Assembly (NCBI GenBank): GCA_039812545.1
Contig: JBDIAR010000076.1
Coordinates: forward strand, 1 to 15,632
Length of the DNA stretch: 15,632 bases
Reading direction: 5' to 3'
DNA from: JBDIAR01 sp039812545
Lineage (GTDB): Bacteria > Actinomycetota > Actinomycetes > Actinomycetales > Dermatophilaceae
A program made the translations under genes and the position numbers. Each line of letters starts with the position of its first letter. Position 1 is the stretch's first letter. Below the pieces are notes generated by a model. That model was not told the DNA's origin and ran no database searches. It was given only the letters and a program-made list of their open reading frames with translations. Below, in pieces: positions 13,823-15,632 of this stretch.

Positions 13823-15064
13823 GTGCGTTCGGTCGAAGAGCATCTCGTCGCCGTCCTGGACCTCGTCGGGTCGGGCCGTCCGGCGCACGTGCCGTTGGGC
13901 GGGGCGCTCGGTTTGGTCCTGTGCGAGGACGTCGTCTCGACCGTGGACCTGCCGGGGTTCGACAACTCCGCGATGGACGGGTATGCCGTGCGCCGCGCCG
14001 ATCTGGTGTCGGGGGATAGCGGTTCGGCCGGCGTCGAACTGCGGGTCGTCGACGCGCTCGCGGCCGGCGCCGACGCGGCGGGGGTCGAGGTCGGTGTCGG
14101 GACGGCCGTCAAGATCATGACCGGCGCCCCGCTGCCCGCCGGGGCGGACTGCGTCATCCCCGTCGAGCTGACCCACGCCGGGGCCTCGGGGGCGCCGGGC
14201 GCGACGGTGGTGATCGCGGCGGACGCGGCGGCCCGGGCCGAGTCCGGCCAGCACGTGCGGCCCCGCGGCGACGACGTCCGCGCCGGGACGCAGGTGCTGA
14301 CCGCGGGGTCCGTCATCGATCCTCGCCGGATCGGGCTGCTGGCGGCGATCGGCCGGGCGCACGCACCGGCATACGCCCGTCCCCGGGTCGCGGTCGTGTC
14401 CACCGGCGCCGAACTCGTCCCGCCCGGTGCGCCGCTCGCGGCCGGGCAGCTCTACGACTCGAATTCGTACCTGTTGGAGGCCGCGCTGAACTTGGCCGGG
14501 GCGCACGCGACGAGGTATGCGGTGGTGACCGACGACGAGGCGCTGCTGCAAGCGGCTCTGGACGGGGCGGCCGAGGACAACGACCTGCTCGTCACGACCG
14601 GCGGGGTGTCGATGGGCGACCACGACGTGGTGAAGTCGGCGCTGCGGGACCGTGGCGTCGATTTCGTGCAGGTCGCGATGCAGCCCGGCAAACCGCAGGG
14701 TCTTGGCCGGGTCGCCGGCGTACCGATCATCGCGCTGCCGGGCAACCCGGTGTCTGCCTATGTGTCCTTCGAGGTATTCGTCCGCCCGGCGATCCGCCGG
14801 CTGATGGGACTGGACCCGTATCCGCCGCTGCGGACCGGCCGCTGGACGCTCGGGCTGCGCAGCCCTCGGGGGCGTCGTCAGTATGCCCGTGCTCTCGCCG
14901 CCGAGGGCCCATCGGGTTGGGAGCTGACGCCGCTGCGCGGGCAGGGTTCGCACTTCGTCGCCGACCTGGCCCACGCCACTGCGCTCGCGGTCATTCCGGA
15001 ATCGGTCACCGAGGTGGCTGCGGGCGCGGCGGTCGATTTCCTGCTGCTCGGCGGTGCGCCATGA
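13823..15064 (+). CDS. moeA: molybdopterin molybdenumtransferase MoeA
   Basis: 413 aa. It inserts molybdate into adenylated molybdopterin to complete molybdenum cofactor. The domains are in the usual order. The N-terminal part has LPGFDNSAMDGYAV (D47-A55, invariant D52). The VKIMTGAPLPAGADCVIPVE and RPRGDDV blocks follow, then the MogA-like domain with VSTGAEL, TTGGVSMGDHDVV (258-270) and LPGNPVSAYVSFEVFVRP (306-323, with Pro and Ser as expected), and last the C-terminal beta barrel. The GTG start directly abuts the UGPase stop, with GGGAGGG just upstream as ribosome site. It overlaps moaC by ATGA, so the two are probably translationally coupled. Confidence 0.97.
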   Translation: MRSVEEHLVAVLDLVGSGRPAHVPLGGALGLVLCEDVVSTVDLPGFDNSAMDGYAVRRADLVSGDSGSAGVELRVVDALAAGADAAGVEVGVGTAVKIMTGAPLPAGADCVIPVELTHAGASGAPGATVVIAADAAARAESGQHVRPRGDDVRAGTQVLTAGSVIDPRRIGLLAAIGRAHAPAYARPRVAVVSTGAELVPPGAPLAAGQLYDSNSYLLEAALNLAGAHATRYAVVTDDEALLQAALDGAAEDNDLLVTTGGVSMGDHDVVKSALRDRGVDFVQVAMQPGKPQGLGRVAGVPIIALPGNPVSAYVSFEVFVRPAIRRLMGLDPYPPLRTGRWTLGLRSPRGRRQYARALAAEGPSGWELTPLRGQGSHFVADLAHATALAVIPESVTEVAAGAAVDFLLLGGAP

Positions 15065-15632
15065 CCGAACGGCCCGAGCCGATCTCGGGAGCGGTCTCGG
15101 GGTCCGTCTCGGGACTGACCTCGGGACTGGCCTCGGGACTGACCCACGTCCGGGCCGACGGGACGGCGCACATGGTCGACGTCTCCGGCAAGGCGGTCAC
15201 CACCCGCACGGCCGGCGCCCGAGGGAAGGTGCTCGTGTCGGCCGACGGCGTGGCGGCGCTGCGCGGGGGAACCGTCCCCAAGGGCGACGCATTGGCGGTC
15301 GCGCGGATCGCGGGGATCCAGGCGGCCAAGAAGACCCCCGACCTGGTGCCGCTCGCCCATCCCGTCGCGATCCACGCGGTGGCGGTCGATCTCGAGGTCG
15401 TCGACGACGGCGTCGACATCGTCGCCTCGGTACGCACCGCGGATCGCACCGGAATCGAAATGGAAGCACTGACCGCCGTGGCGGTCGCGGCGTTGGCGCT
15501 GGTCGACATGGTCAAGGCGGTGGACCGGCACGCCCGGATCACCGACATCCGGGTCACCCACAAGGCCGGCGGTCGATCGGGGGACTGGACCGAACCCGCC
15601 GACGAACCCGCCGACGAACCCCCGACCGAACC
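15061..15632 (+). CDS. moaC: cyclic pyranopterin monophosphate synthase MoaC (3' end outside window)
   Basis: 190 codons are visible and no stop is reached. MoaC converts the cyclic GTP-derived product of MoaA to cPMP, an early step of molybdenum cofactor synthesis. The core begins at about residue 28 (THVRADGTAHMVDVSGK). It holds KKTPDLVPLAHP (K90, H100), the IEMEALTAVAVAALALVDMVKAV region (E133, E135, D149, K152) and THKAGGRSGDW, which normally ends the protein. Two oddities: an N-terminal extension built from a tetrapeptide repeat, and a C-terminal extension after G-D-W that repeats P-A-D-E. The latter may be a linker to a fused MogA/MoaB-like domain beyond the window, or just a short tail. 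The ATG overlaps the moeA stop (ATGA). Confidence 0.93.
   Translation, partial: MTERPEPISGAVSGSVSGLTSGLASGLTHVRADGTAHMVDVSGKAVTTRTAGARGKVLVSADGVAALRGGTVPKGDALAVARIAGIQAAKKTPDLVPLAHPVAIHAVAVDLEVVDDGVDIVASVRTADRTGIEMEALTAVAVAALALVDMVKAVDRHARITDIRVTHKAGGRSGDWTEPADEPADEPPTE
15082..15141 (+). repeat. 12-bp tandem repeat, 5 copies, in the moaC 5' end
   Basis: Five 12-bp units of the form NYCTCGGGANNG encode ISGA, VSGS, VSGL, TSGL, ASGL in frame. The last three are nearly identical (CTCGGGACTG core), the first two more diverged, the pattern of a repeat growing at one end. Indels of a unit would keep the frame. Confidence 0.85.

Larger units (their letters stand above)
261..14887. repeat. dispersed octamer CGGCATAC/GTATGCCG (25 copies of the 7-bp core)
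   Basis: Core GGCATAC starts at 261, 2271, 2501, 5724, 6831, 7966, 8754, 9301, 11804, 12574, 13248 and 14368. Its complement GTATGCC starts at 1426, 3089, 3650, 5342, 5678, 8244, 9543, 10166, 11850, 11910, 13105, 13981 and 14881. Of these, 21 extend to the full octamer (C before GGCATAC, or G after GTATGCC). The sites are spread over every long gene except mscL and over two gaps. Their role is unknown; see the finding. Confidence 0.8.

Noticed and set aside
12344..14974. An 876-codon minus-strand frame opposite UGPase and moeA
   Set aside because: No recognisable domain; the plus-strand genes are certain.

Overview
The window is chromosomal DNA from a high-GC actinobacterium (roughly 70% G+C by eye). 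The tRNA gene lacks an encoded CCA, GTG starts are common, many genes look leaderless, and the gene set (FmdB-type serine-rich protein, 5-FCL, UGPase, moeA, moaC) is typical of Actinomycetota. The UDPGP-type UTP-glucose-1-phosphate uridylyltransferase and the general gene style suggest Micrococcales, perhaps the Intrasporangiaceae/Dermatophilaceae/Dermacoccaceae group. That family-level placement is a guess.

Layout, left to right. (1) A tRNA-Arg(CCU) on the minus strand. (2) A divergent plus-strand unit: a 1309-aa DUF4011-type superfamily 1 helicase with a C-terminal Vsr/MTES_1575-like nuclease domain, then a small gene joined to it by a 4-nt GTGA overlap. This is a plausible anti-phage or DNA-processing module beside a tRNA gene. 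(3) A 23-bp perfect hairpin that looks like a bidirectional terminator. (4) A run of minus-strand genes: mscL, a CpaB-like SAF-domain protein, an MTA phosphorylase (overlapping the SAF gene by GTGA), an FmdB-family zinc-ribbon protein with an 18-serine run (resembling the Mycobacterium redox chaperone Ruc/Rv0991c), and a K+/H+ antiporter of the NhaP2/CvrA type. (5) A divergent membrane-anchored penicillin-acylase family Ntn hydrolase on plus. (6) A convergent 5-formyltetrahydrofolate cyclo-ligase on minus. (7) A tightly packed plus-strand operon: eukaryotic-type UGPase, moeA and moaC, the last running off the window end. As I remember it, mscL, the FmdB protein, 5-FCL, a UTP-glucose-1-phosphate uridylyltransferase and moeA are also close neighbours in M. 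tuberculosis (Rv0985c to Rv0994). Much of the window is therefore conserved core, with accessory genes set in.

Two window-wide patterns stand out. First, the octamer CGGCATAC/GTATGCCG, or its 7-bp core GGCATAC, occurs at least 25 times. It falls equally on both strands, in genes and between them, and in every codon phase, forcing rare codons such as ATA. About 1 to 2 copies of the core would be expected from composition. Second, five transcription-unit heads carry a TANNNT -10 box exactly 6 to 7 nt before the start codon, the sign of leaderless mRNAs. No insertion sequence, integrase, CRISPR array or rRNA gene was seen. No stretch above 300 bases lacks a gene.
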